Source of the DNA: Yamagishiella unicocca
Taxonomy: Eukaryota > Chlorophyta > Chlorophyceae > Chlamydomonadales > Volvocaceae
Direction of reading: 5' to 3'
DNA: 64,000 bases
Assembly (NCBI GenBank): GCA_003116995.1
Contig: BDSL01000181.1
Coordinates: 37,309-101,308, forward strand
Shown here: positions 36,801 through 49,974 of the stretch, one piece after another
Layout of the letters: each line of letters begins with the position of its first letter
How positions within the stretch are numbered: the stretch's first letter is position 1
The notes under the pieces: generated by a model
Seen by the model: only the letters and a program-made list of their open reading frames with translations
What the model was told of the DNA's origin: nothing
The model's database searches: none
Translations under genes and position numbers: made by a program

Positions 36801-37060
36801 TACCTGAAAATGGCCATCAAAGCACAGAGCAACGAGCTAACTGCCCAGGTTTGCCTTGTCCTACAGGTGCAGTGCCTTGACCCAATTTGCGCTTTGATCT
36901 TTCAATGATATTTATAATCAATACCGAAAGTCCAGCTTGGGCCATGCTAACTGCCCAGGTTTGCCTTGTCCTACAGGTGCAGTGCCTTGAGGCGCTTTGA
37001 TCTTTCAATGAAATATCAATACCGAAAGCCCATGGTGGTTAGCAAAGCACAGAGCAACGA
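18816..37060 (+). repeat. Array A degenerate core: single-base losses, then mosaic monomers
   Basis: From about 18.8 to 22.7 kb monomers lose single bases, mostly within homopolymers (for example GGGGCC to GGGCC, TTTGAT to TTGAT). From about 23.4 kb many monomers are truncated and re-joined at short shared strings, interspersed with intact ones. Very short examples lie at 24,000-24,180, 25,150-25,450, 25,800-26,050 and 29,570-29,700. About 35 bases at 30,950-30,985 are foreign to the monomer. Confidence 0.85.
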
Positions 37061-40000
37061 GCTAACTGCCCAGGTTTGCCTTGTCCTACAGGTGCAGTGC
37101 CTTGACCAAATGACACCAAAAGTTGCGCTTTGATCTTTCAATGATATTTATAATCAATACCGAAAGTGTTGGGGCCACCAGCAGATGGCAAGAAGGACCT
37201 GAAAATGGCCATGGTGGTTAGCAAAGCACAGAGCAATGAGCTAACTGCCCAGGTTTGCCTTGTCCTACAGGTGCAGTGCCTTGACCCAATGACACCAAAC
37301 TTGCGCTTTGATCTTTCAATGATATTTATAATCAATACCGAAAGTTTTTGGGCCACAGCAAACCGCAAGAGGTACCTGAAAATGGCCATGGTGGTTAGCA
37401 AAGCACAGTGCAACGAGCTAACTGCCCAGGTTTGCCTTGTCCTACAGGTGCAGTGCCTTGACCCAATGACACCAAACTTGCGCTTTGATCTTTCAATGAT
37501 ATTTATAATCAATACGAAAGTTTTGGGCACCAGCAAGATGGCAAGAAGGACCTTGAAAATGGCCATGGTGGTTAGCAAAGCACAGAGCAACGAGCTAACC
37601 GCCTAGGTTTGCCTTGTCCTACAGGTGCAGTGCCTTGACCAAATGACACCAAACTTGCGCTTTGATCTTTCAAATGATATTTATTAAATCAATACCAGAG
37701 AAGATCCTTGGAGCAGCAGACGGCAATGAGGTGATCTGCTAAAGATTGCCGTCCATGATGTTAAATAAAAAAGGGCAAAAGCAAAGGAGAAATGGCATGG
37801 TGGTAGCAAACACAGAGCAAAAGCTAACGCCCAGGTTTGCCTTGTCCTACAGGTGCAGTGCCTTGACCAAATGACACCAACTTGCGCTTTGATCTTTCAA
37901 TGATATTTATAATCAATACCGAAAGTCTTGGGGCCAGCAGCAGACGGCAAGAAGGTACTGAAAATGGCCATGGTGGTTAGCAAAGCACAGAGCAACGAGC
38001 TAACGCCCAGGTTTGCCTTGTCCTACAGGTGCAGTGCCTTGACCAAATGACACCAAACTTGCGCTTTGATCTTTCAATGATATTTATAATCAATACCGAA
38101 AGTCTTGGCCAGCAGCAAACCGCAAGAAGGACCTGAAAATGGCCATGGTGGTTAGCAGAGCACAGAGCAACGAGCTAACTGCCAGGTTTGCCTTGTCCTA
38201 CAGGTGCAGTGCCTTGACCAATGGACCAACTTGCGCTTTGATCTTTAAATGATATTTATAATCAATACCGAAAGTTTTTGGGGCCAGCAGCAAACCGCAA
38301 GGGGTACCTGAAAATGGCCATGGTGGTTAGCAAAGCACAGAGCAACGAGCTAACTGCCCAGGTTTGCCTTGTCCTACAGGTGCAGTGCCTTGACCAATGA
38401 CACCAAACTTGCGCTTTGATCTTTCAATGATATTTATAATCAATACCGAAAGTCTTGGGGCCAGCAGCAGATGGCAAGAAGGACCTGAAAATGGCCATGG
38501 TGGTTAGCAAAGCACAGAGCAACGAGCTAACCGCCTAGGTTTGCCTTGTCCTACAGGTGCAGTGCCTTGACCAAATGACACCAAAGTTGCGCTTTGATCT
38601 TTCAATGATATTTATAATCAATACCGAAAGTGTTGGGGCCACCAGCAGATGGCAAGAAGGACCTGAAAATGGCCATGGTGGTTAGCAAAGCACAGAGCAA
38701 TGAGCTAACTGCCCAGGTTTGCCTTGTCCTACAGGTGCAGTGCCTTGACCCAATGACACCAAACTTGCGCTTTGATCTTTAAATGATATTTATAATCAAT
38801 ACCGAAAGTTCTTAGGCCAGCAGCAAACCGCAAGAGGTACCTGAAAATAGCCATGGTGGTTGGCAGAGCACAGTGCAACGAGCTAACCGCCTAGGTTTGC
38901 CTTGTCCTACAGGTGCAGTGCCTTGACCCAATGACACCAAACTTGCGCTTTGATCTTTCAATGATATTTATAATCAATACCGAAAGTGTTGGGGCCACCA
39001 GCAGATGGCAAGAAGGACTTGAAAATGGCCATGGTGGTTAGCAAAGCACAGAGCAACGAGCTAACCGCCTAGGTTTGCCTTGTCCTACAGGTGCAGTGCC
39101 TTGACCAAATGACACCAAACTTGCGCTTTGATCTTTCAATGATATTTATAATCAATACCGAAAGTCTTGGGGCCAGCAGCAGACGGCAAGAGGTATCTGA
39201 AAATGGCCATGGTGGTTAGCAAAGCACAGAGCAACGAGCTAACCGCCCAGGTTTGCCTTGTCCTACAGGTGCAGTGCCTTGACCAAATGACACCAAACTT
39301 GCGCTTTGATCTTTCAATGATATTTATAATCAATACCGAAAGTTCTTAGGCCAGCAGCAAACCGCAAGAAGGACCTGAAAATGGCCATGGTGGTTAGCAG
39401 AGCACAGAGCAACGAGCTAACTGCCCAGGTTTGCCTTGTCCTACAGGTGCAGTGCCTTGACCAAATGGCACCAAACTTGCGCTTTGATCTTTAAATGATA
39501 TTTATAATCAATACCGAAAGTTTTTGGGGCCAGCAGCAAACCGCAAGGGGTACCTGAAAATGGCCATGGTGGTTAGCAAAGCACAGAGCAATGAGCTAAC
39601 TGCCCAGGTTTGCCTTGTCCTACAGGTGCAGTGCCTTGACCCAATGACACCAAACTTGCGCTTTGATCTTTCAATGATATTTATAATCAATACCGAAAGT
39701 TCTTAGGCCAGCAGCAGACGGCAAAAGGGACCTGAAAATGGCCATGGTGGTTAGCAAAGCACAGAGCAACGAGCTAACTGCCCAGGTTTGCCTTGTCCTA
39801 CAGGTGCAGTGCCTTGACCAAATGGCACCAAACTTGCGCTTTGATCTTTAAATGATATTTATAATCAATACCGAAAGTTTTTGGGGCCAGCAGCAAACCG
39901 CAAGGGGTACCTGAAAATGGCCATGGTGGTTAGCAAAGCACAGAGCAATGAGCTAACTGCCCAGGTTTGCCTTGTCCTACAGGTGCAGTGCCTTGACCCA

Positions 40001-43000
40001 ATGACACCAAACTTGCGCTTTGATCTTTCAATGATATTTATAATCAATACCGAAAGTTCTTAGGCCAGCAGCAAACCGCAAAAGGGACCTGAAAATGGCC
40101 ATGGTGGTTAGCAAAGCACAGAGCAACGAGCTAACTGCCCAGGTTTGCCTTGTCCTACAGGTGCAGTGCCTTGACCAAATGACACCAAACTTGCGCTTTG
40201 ATCTTTCAATGATATTTATAATCAATACCGAAAGTTCTTAGGCCAGCAGCAAACCGCAAGAAGGACCTGAAAATGGCCATGGTGGTTAGCAGAGCACAGA
40301 GCAACGAGCTAACTGCCCAGGTTTGCCTTGTCCTACAGGTGCAGTGCCTTGACCAAATGGCACCAAACTTGCGCTTTGATCTTTAAATGATATTTATAAT
40401 CAATACCGAAAGTTTTTGGGGCCAGCAGCAAACCGCAAGGGGTACCTGAAAATGGCCATGGTGGTTAGCAAAGCACAGAGCAATGAGCTAACTGCCCAGG
40501 TTTGCCTTGTCCTACAGGTGCAGTGCCTTGACCAAATGACACCAAACTTGCGCTTTGATCTTTCAATGATATTTATAATCAATACCGAAAGTTCTTAGGC
40601 CAGCAGCAGACGGCAAAAGGGACCTGAAAATGGCCATGGTGGTTAGCAAAGCACAGAGCAACGAGCTAACTGCCCAGGTTTGCCTTGTCCTACAGGTGCA
40701 GTGCCTTGACCAAATGACACCAAACTTGCGCTTTGATCTTTCAATGATATTTATAATCAATACCGAAAGTTCTTAGGCCAGCAGCAAACCGCAAGAGGTA
40801 CCTGAAAATGGCCATGGTGGTTAGCAGAGCACAGAGCAACGAGCTAACTGCCCAGGTTTGCCTTGTCCTACAGGTGCAGTGCCTTGACCAAATGACACCA
40901 AACTTGCGCTTTGATCTTTCAATGATATTTATAATCAATACCGAAAGTGTTGGGGCCACCAGCAGATGGCAAGAAGGACCTGAAAATGGCCATGGTGGTT
41001 AGCAAAGCACAAAGCAACGAGCTAACCGCTTAGGTTTGCCTTGTCCTACAGGTGCAGTGCCTTGACCAAATGACACCAAACTTGCGCTTTGATCTTTCAA
41101 TGATATTTATAATCAATACCGAAAGTCTTGGGGCCAGCAGCAGACGGCAAGAGGTATCTGAAAATGGCCATGGTGGTTAGCAGAGCACAGAGCAACGAGC
41201 TAACTGCCCAGGTTTGCCTTGTCCTACAGGTGCAGTGCCTTGACCAAATGGCACCAAACTTGCGCTTTGATCTTTAAATGATATTTATAATCAATACCGA
41301 AAGTCTTGGGGCCAGCAGCAGATGGCAAGAAGGACCTGAAAATGGCCATGGTGGTTAGCAAAGCACAGAGCAACAAGCTAACTGCCCAGGTTTGCTTTGT
41401 CCTACAGGTGCAGTGCCTTGACCCAATGACACCAAACTTGCGCTTTGATCTTTCAATGATATTTATAATCAATACCGAAAGTCTTGGGGCCAGCAGCAGA
41501 TGGCAAGAAGGACCTGAAAATGGCCATGGTGGTTAGCAAAGCACAGAGCAACGAGCTAACCGACCAGGTTTGCCTTGTCCTACAGGTGCAGTGCCTTGAC
41601 CAAATGGCACCAAACTTGCGCTTTGATCTTTAAATGATATTTATAATCAATACCGAAAGTTCTTAGGCCAGCAGCAAACCGCAAGAGGTACCTGAAAATA
41701 GCCATGGTGGTTGGCAGAGCACAGTGCAACGAGCTAACTGCCCAGGTTTGCCTTGTCCTACAGGTGCAGTGCCTTGACCAAATGACACCAAACTTGTGCT
41801 TTGATCTTTCAATGATATTTATAATCAATACCGAAAGTGTTGGGGCCACCAGCAGATGGCAAGAAGGACCTGAAAATGGCCATGGTGGTTAGCAAAGCAC
41901 AGAGCAACGAGCTAACTGCCCAGGTTTGCCTTGTCCTACAGGTGCAGTGCCTTGACCATATGACACCAAACTTGCGCTTTGATCTTTAAATGATATTTAT
42001 AATCAATACCGAAAGTTCTTAGGCCAGCAGCAAACCGCAAAAGGTACCTGAAAATGGCCATGGTGGTTAGCAGAGCACAGAGCAACGAGCTAACTGCCCA
42101 GGTTTGCCTTGTCCTACAGGTGCAGTGCCTTGACCAAATGGCACCAAACTTGCGCTTTGATCTTTCAATGATATTTATAATCAATACCGAAAGTTTTTGG
42201 GGCCAGCAGCAAACCGCAAGGGGTACCTGAAAATGGCCATGGTGGTTAGCAAAGCACAGAGCAACGAGCTAACTGCCCAGGTTTGCCTTGTCCTACAGGT
42301 GCAGTGCCTTGACCCAATGACACCAAACTTGCGCTTTGATCTTTCAATGATATTTATAATCAATACCGAAAGTTCTTAGGCCAGCAGCAGACGGCAAAAG
42401 GGACCTGAAAATGGCCATGGTGGTTAGCAAAGCACAGAGCAACGAGCTAACTGCCCAGGTTTGCCTTGTCCTACAGGTGCAGTGCCTTGACCAAATGACA
42501 CCAAACTTGCGCTTTGATCTTTCAATGATATTTATAATCAATACCGAAAGTTCTTAGGCCAGCAGCAAACCGCAAGAGGTACCTGAAAATGGCCATGGTG
42601 GTTAGCAGAGCACAGAGCAACGAGCTAACTGCCCAGGTTTGCCTTGTCCTACAGGTGCAGTGCCTTGACCAAATGACACCAAACTTGCGCTTTGATCTTT
42701 CAATGATATTTATAATCAATACCGAAAGTGTTGGGGCGACCAGCAGATGGCAAGAAGGACCTGAAAATGGCCATGGTGGTTAGCAAAGCACAGAGCAACG
42801 AGCTAACCACCCGGGTTTGCCTTGTCCTACAAGTTCAGTGCTTGACCAAATGACACCAAACTTGTGCTTTGATCTTTCAATGATATTTATAATCAATACG
42901 AAAGTTTTTGGGGCCAGCAGCAAACCGCAAGGGGTACCTGAAAATGGCCATGGTGGTTAGCAGAGCACAGAGCAACGAGCTAACCGCCCAGGTTTGCCTT

Positions 43001-44972
43001 GTCCTACAAATTCAGTGCCTTGACCAAATGACACCAAACTTGCGCTTTGATCTTTCAATGATATTAATAATCAATACCGAAAGTTTTTGGGGCCAGCAGC
43101 AAACCGCAAGGGGTACCTGAAAATGGCCATGGTGGTTAGCAAAGCACAGAGCAACGAGCTAACCGCCCAGGTTTGCCTTGTCCTACAAGTTCAGTGCTTG
43201 ACCAAATGACACCAAACTTGCGCTTTGATCTTTCGATGATATTTATAATCAATACCGAAAGTTCTTAGGTCCGCAGCAGACGGCAAAAGGGACCTGAAAA
43301 TGGCCATTGTGGTTAGCAAAGCACAGAGCAATGAGCTAACTGCCCAGGTTTGCCTTGTCCTACAGGTGCAGTGCCTTGACCAAATGACACCAAACTTGCG
43401 CTTTGATCTTTCAATGATATTTATAATCAATACCGAAAGTTCTTAGGCCAGCAGCAAACCGCAAAAGGTATCTGAAAATGGCCATGGTGGTTAGCAAAGC
43501 ACAGAGCAACGAGCTAACCACCCGGGTTTGCCTTGTCCTACAAGTTCAGTGCCTTGACCAAATGACACCAAACTTGCGCTTTGATCTTTCAATGATATTT
43601 ATAATCAATACCGAAAGTTCTTAGGTCAGCAGCAGACGGCAAAAGGGACCTGAAAATGGCCATTGTGGTTAGCAAAGCACAGAGCAACGAGCTAACTGCC
43701 CAGGTTTGCCTTGTCCTACAGGTGCAGTGCCTTGACCAAATGACACCAAACTTGCGCTTTGATCTTTCAATGATATTTATAATCAATACCGAAAGTTTTT
43801 GGGGCCAGCAGCAAACCGCAAGGGGTACCTGAAAATGGCCATGGTGGTTAGCAAAGCACAGAGCAACGAGGTAACCGCCCAGGTTTGCCTTGTCCTACAA
43901 GTTCAGTGCTTGACCAAATGACACCAAACTTGTGCTTTGATCTTTCAATGATATTTATAATCAATACGAAAGTTTTTGGGGCCAGCAGCAAACCGCAAGG
44001 GGTACCTGAAAATGGCCATGGTGGTTAGCAAAGCACAGAGCAACGAGCTAACCGCCCAGGTTTGCCTTGTCCTACAAATTCAGTGCCTTGACCAAATGAC
44101 ACCAAACTTGCGCTTTGATCTTTCAATGATATTTATAATCAATACCGAAAGTTCTTAGGTCAGCAGCAGACGGCAAAAGGGACCTGAAAATGGCCATTGT
44201 GGTTAGCAAAGCACAGAGCAATGAGCTAACTGCCCAGGTTTGCCTTGTCCTACAGGTGCAGTGCCTTGACCAAATGACACCAAACTTGCGCTTTGATCTT
44301 TCAATGATATTTATAATCAATACCGAAAGTTCTTAGGCCAGCAGCAAACCGCAAAAGGTATCTGAAAATGGCCATGGTGGTTAGCAAAGCACAGAGCAAT
44401 GAGCTAACTGCCCAGGTTTGCCTTGTCCTACAGGTGCAGTGCCTTGACCAAATGACACCAAACTTGCGCTTTGATCTTTCAATGATATTTATAATCAATA
44501 CCGAAAGTTCTTAGGCCAGCAGCAAACCGCAAAAGGTATCTGAAAATGGCCATGGTGGTTAGCAAAGCACAGAGCAATGAGCTAACTGCCCAGGTTTGCC
44601 TTGTCCTACAGGTGCAGTGCCTTGACCAAATGACACCAAACTTGCGCTTTGATCTTTCAATGATATTTATAATCAATACCGAAAGTTTTTGGGGCCAGCA
44701 GCAAACCGCAAGGGGTACCTGAAAATGGCCATGGTGGTTAGCAAAGCACAGAGCAACGAGCTAACTGCCCAGGTTTGCCTTGTCCTACAGGTGCAGTGCC
44801 TTGACCCAATGACACCAAACTTGCGCTTTGATCGTTTTAATGATATTTATAATCAATACCGAAAGTCTTGGGGCCAGCAGCAAACCGCAAGAAGGACCTG
44901 AAAATGGCCATGGATGTTAGCAAAGCACAAAGCAACGAGCTAACCGCCTAGGTTCGCCTTGTCCTACAGGTG
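37061..44972 (+). repeat. Array A right block: intact monomers, distinct variant set
   Basis: Clean 178-bp monomers return, except a noisy stretch at about 37,670-37,830. GTTCTTAGGCCAGC and GTTTTTGGGGCCAGC types are common. A sub-block at 42.8-44.1 kb has CTACAAGTTCAG or CTACAAATTCAG in place of CTACAGGTGCAG. The variant run at 41,580-41,892 matches 16,612-16,924 in the left block, linking the two flanks. Confidence 0.85.
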
Positions 44973-47900
44973 TAGTAAATGCATCATGGTTTTATGTGTA
45001 CTGGCGGCTGGAATGCTAGGGATTGTTACCATTACTACTACATGCACATGGACTTCGCCAAAGGTCACCACCCTTTTACTGTGGACTCTTCAAGGTATGT
45101 TTAATACAAATTTCCACTTTCTGGACTTCGGTCAGATCTGTAAAACGCCCTGTAAATGCACCATGGTTTTACATGTACTGGCGGCTGGAATGCTAGGGAT
45201 TGTAACAGTTACTACTACATGCACATGGACTTCGCCAAAGGTCACCACCCTTTTACTGTGGACTCTTCAAGGTATGTTAAATACAAATTTCCACTTTCTG
45301 CACTTCGGTCAGATCTGTAAAATGCCGTGTAAATGCACCATGGTTTTACGTGTACTGGCGGCTGGAATGCTAGGGATTGTTACCATTACTACTACATGCA
45401 CATGGACTTCGCCAAAGGTCACCACCCTTTTACTGTGGACTCTTCAAGGTATGTTTAATACAAATTTCCACTTTCTGCACTTCGGTCAGATCTGTAAAAT
45501 GCCCTGTAAATGCACCATGGTTTTATGTGTACTGGTGGCTGGAATGCTAGGGATTGTTACCATTACTACTACATGCACATGGACTTCGCCAAAGGTCACC
45601 ACCCTTTTACTGTGGACTCTTCAAGGTATGTTTAATACAAATTTCCACTTTCTGCACTTCGGTCAGATCTGTAAAACGCCCTGTAAATGCACCATGGTTT
45701 TACGTGTACTGGCGGCTGGAATGCTAGGGATTGTTACCATTACTACTACATGCACATGGACTTCGCCAAAGGTCACCACCCTTTTACTGTGGACTCTTCA
45801 AGGTATGTTTAATACAAATTTCCACTTTCTGGACTTCGGTCAGATCGGTAAAACGCCCTGTAAATGCACCATGGTTTTATGTGTACTGGTGGCTGGAATG
45901 CTAGGGATTGTTACCATTACTACTACATGCACATGGACTTCGCCAAAGGTCACCACCCTTTTACTGTGGACTCTTCAAGGTATGTTTAATACAAATTTCC
46001 ACTTTCTGCACTTCGGTCAGATCTGTAAAATGCCCTGTAAATGCACCATGGTTTTATGTGTACTGGCAGCTGGAATGCTAGGGATCGTAACAGTTACTAC
46101 TACATGCACATGGACTTCGCCAAAGGTCACCACCCTTTTACTGTGGACTCTTCAAGGTATGTTTAATACAAATTTCTACTTTCTGGACTTCGGTCAGATC
46201 TGTAAAACGCCGTGTAAATGCACCATGGTTTTACGTGTACTGGCGGCTGGAATGCTAGGGATTGTTACCATTACTACTACATGCACATGGACTTCGCCAA
46301 AGGTCACCACCCTTTTACTGTGGACTCTTCAAGGTATGTTTAATACAAATTTCCACTTTCTGGACTTCGGTCAGATCTGTAAAACGCCGTGTAAATGCAC
46401 CATGGTTTTACGTGTACTGGCGGCTGGAATGCTAGGGATTGTTACCATTACTACTACATGCACATGGACTTCGCCAAAGGTCACCACCCTTTCACTGTGG
46501 ACTCTTCAAGGTATGTTTAATACAAATTTCCACTTTCTGCACTTCGGTCAGATCTGTAAAACGCCCTGTAAATGCACCATGGTTTTATGTGTACTGGTGG
46601 CTGGAATGCTAGGGATTGTTACCATTACTACTACATGCACATGGACTTCGCCAAAGGTCACCACCCTTTTACTGTGGACTCTTCAAGGTATGTTTAATAC
46701 AAATTTCCACTTTCTGCGCTTCGGTCAGATCTGTAAAACGCCCTGTAAATGCACCATGGTTTTATGTGTACTGGTGGCTGGAATGCTAGGGATTGTTACC
46801 ATTACTACTACATGCACATGGACTTCGCCAAAGGTCACCACCCTTTTACTGTGGACTCTTCAAGGTATGTTTAATACAAATTTCCACTTTCTGCACTTCG
46901 GTCAGATCTGTAAAACGCCCTGTAAATGCACCATGGTTTTATGTGTACTGGTGGCTGGAATGCTAGGGATTGTTACCATTACTACTACATGCACATGGAC
47001 TTCGCCAAAGGTCACCACCCTTTTACTGTGGACTCTTCAAGGTATGTTTAATACAAATTTCCACTTTCTGGACTTCGTTCAGATCTGTAAAGCGCCGTGT
47101 AAATGCACCATGGTTTTACGTGTACTGGCGGCTGGAATGCTAGGGATTGTTACCATTACTACTACGTGCACATGGACTTCGCCAAAGGTCACCACCCTTT
47201 TACTGTGGACTCTTCAAGGTATGTTTAATACAAATTTCCACTTTCTGCACTTCGGTCAGATCTGTAAAACGCCCTGTAAATGCACCATGGTTTTATGTGT
47301 ACTGGTGGCTGGAATGCTAGGGATTGTTACCATTACTACTACATGCACATGGACTTCGCCAAAGGTCACCACCCTTTTACTGTGGACTCTTCAAGGTATG
47401 TTTAATACAAATTTCCACTTTCTGCACTTCGGTCAGATCTGTAAAACGCCCTGTAAATGCACCATGGTTTTATGTGTACTGGTGGCTGGAATGCTAGGGA
47501 TTGTTACCATTACTACTACATGCACATGGACTTCGCCAAAGGTCACCACCCTTTTACTGTGGACTCTTCAAGGTATGTTTAATACAAATTTCCACTTTCT
47601 GGACTTCGTTCAGATCTGTAAAGCGCCGTGTAAATGCACCATGGTTTTACGTGTACTGGCGGCTGGAATGCTAGGGATTGTTACCATTACTACTACGTGC
47701 ACATGGACTTCGCCAAAGGTCACCACCCTTTTACTGTGGACTCTTCAAGGTATGTTTAATACAAATTTCCACTTTCTGCACTTCGGTCAGATCTGTAAAA
47801 CGCCCTGTAAATGCACCATGGTTTTATGTGTACTGGTGGCTGGAATGCTAGGGATTGTTACCATTACTACTACATGCACATGGACTTCGCCAAAGGTCAC

Positions 47901-49974
47901 CACCCTTTTACTGTGGACTCTTCAAGGTATGTTTAATACAAATTTCCACTTTCTGGACTTCGGTCAGATCTGTAAAACGCCGTGTAAATGCACCATGGTT
48001 TTACGTGTACTGGCGGCTGGAATGCTAGGGATTGTTACCATTACTACTACATGCACATGGACTTCGCCAAAGGTCACCACCCTTTTACTGTGGACTCTTC
48101 AAGGTATGTTTAATACAAATTTCCACTTTCTGTACTTCGGTCAGATCTGTAAAACGCCCTGTAAATGCACCATGGTTTTATGTGTACTGGTGGCTGGAAT
48201 GCTAGGGATTGTTACCATTACTACTACATGCACATGGACTTCGCCAAAGGTCACCACCCTTTTACTGTGGACTCTTCAAGGTATGTTTAATACAAATTTC
48301 CACTTTCTGCACTTCGGTCAGATCTGTAAAACGCCCTGTAAATGCACCATGGTTTTATGTGTACTGGTGGCTGGAATGCTAGGGATTGTTACCATTACTA
48401 CTACATGCACATGGACTTCGCCAAAGGTCACCACCCTTTTACTGTGGACTCTTCAAGGTATGTTTAATACAAATTTCCACTTTCTGCACTTCGGTCAGAT
48501 CTGTAAAACGCCCTGTAAATGCACCATGGTTTTACGTGTACTGGTGGCTGGAATGCTAGGGATTGTAACAGTTACTACTACATGCACATGGACTTCGCCA
48601 AAGGTCACCACCCTTTTACTGTGGACTCTTCAAGGTATGTTTAATACAAATTTCCACTTTCTGGACTTCGTTCAGATCTGTAAAGCGCCGTGTAAATGCA
48701 CCATGGTTTTACGTGTACTGGTGGCTGGAATGCTAGGGATTGTAACAGGTACTACTACATGCACATGGACTTCGCCAAAGGTCACCACCCTTTTACTGTG
48801 GACTCTTCAAGGTATGTTTAATACAAATTTCCACTTTCTGGACTTCGGTCAGATCTGTAAAACGCCCTGTAAATGCACCATGGTTTTACATGTACTGGCG
48901 GCTGGAATGCTAGGGATTGTTACCATTACTACTACATGCACATGGACTTCGCCAAAGGTCACCACCCTTTTACTGTGGACTCTTCAAGGTATGTTTAATA
49001 CAAATTTCCACTTTCTGGACTTCGGTCAGATCTGTAAAACGCCCTCTAAATGCACCATGGTTTTACATGTACTGGCGGCTGGAATGCTAGGGATTGTTAC
49101 CATTACTACTACATGCACATGGACTTCGCCAAAGGTCACCACCCTTTTACTGTGGACTCTTCAAGGTATGTTTAATACAAATTTCCACTTTCTGCACTTC
49201 GGTCAGATCTGTAAAACGCCCTGTAAATGCACCATGGTTTTACGTGTACTGGTGGCTGGAATGCTAGGGATTGTAACAGTTACTACTACATGCACATGGA
49301 CTTCGCCAAAGGTCACCACCCTTTTACTGTGGACTCTTCAAGGTATGTTTAATACAAATTTCCACTTTCTGCACTTCGGTCAGATCTGTAAAATGCCCTG
49401 TAAATGCATCATGGTTTTATGTGTACTGGTGGCTGGAATGCTAGGGATTGTTACCATTACTACTACATGCACATGGACTTCGCCAAAGGTCACCACCCTT
49501 TTACTGTGGACTCTTCAAGGTATGTTTAATACAAATTTCCACTTTCTGCACTTCGGTCAGATCTGTAAAACGCCCTGTAAATGCACCATGGTTTTACGTG
49601 TACTGGCGGCTGGAATGCTAGGGATTGTAACAGTTACTACTACATGCACATGGACTTCGCCAAAGGTCACCACCCTTTTACTGTGGACTCTTCAAGGTAT
49701 GTTTAATACAAATTTCCACTTTCTGCACTTCGGTCAGATCTGTAAAACGCCCTGTAAATGCACCATGGTTTTACGTGTACTGGTGGCTGGAATGCTAGGG
49801 ATTGTAACAGTACTACTACATGCACATGGACTTCGCCAAATGTCACCACCCTTTTACTGTGGACTCTTCAAGGTATGTTTTATACAAATTTCCACTTTCT
49901 GCACTTCGGTCAGATCTGTAAAATGCCCTGTAAATGCACCATGGTTTTACGTGTACTGGTGGCTGGAATGCTAG
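44959..49974 (+). other. 1,671-codon open frame inside array B, judged not a gene
   Basis: Because 177 is 3 x 59, every intact monomer keeps the same frame, giving 28 or so copies of a 59-residue repeat that contains MVLRVLAAGMLGIVTITTT and WTLQGMFNTNFHFLDFGQIC. Most differences between copies change the amino acid (Arg/Cys/His, Ala/Val, Asp/His, Thr/Met), so there is no sign of protein-level constraint. The frame is lost at 49.8 kb by a one-base deletion and again at 51.4 kb onward. No promoter, introns or leader are evident. A real repeat protein cannot be strictly excluded. Confidence 0.8.

Larger units (their letters stand above)
14982..44972 (+). repeat. Satellite array A, 178-bp monomer, about 30 kb
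   Basis: Tandem monomers with a 178-bp period, seen for example at the repeated GTGCAGTGCCTTGACC (15194, 15372, 15550, 15728). One monomer runs through GAGCTAACTGCCCAGG, TTGCCTTGTCCTACAGG, CACCAAACTTGCGCTTTGAT, ATTTATAATCAATACCGAAA, a variable CAGCAGATGGCAAGAAGGAC segment and AATGGCCATGGTGG. Room for about 168 monomer lengths. Composition is much closer to 45 % GC than the gene space. Variants differ mainly just after ACCGAAAG (GTGTTGGGGCCACC, GTCTTGGGGCCAGC, GTTCTTAGGCCAGC, GTTTTTGGGGCCAGC). No transposon or gene interrupts it. Open frames on both strands only reflect the repeat. Confidence 0.97.

Noticed and set aside
15000..44970. Many 60-180 codon open frames on both strands of array A (for example containing MIINIIERSKRKFGVIW)
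   Set aside because: They recur with the 178-bp monomer and end where the period, not a multiple of three, shifts the frame. No constraint or gene structure.
14982..44972. Human-type CENP-B box in monomer A
   Set aside because: No string resembling the TTCG....A..CGGG core was found.
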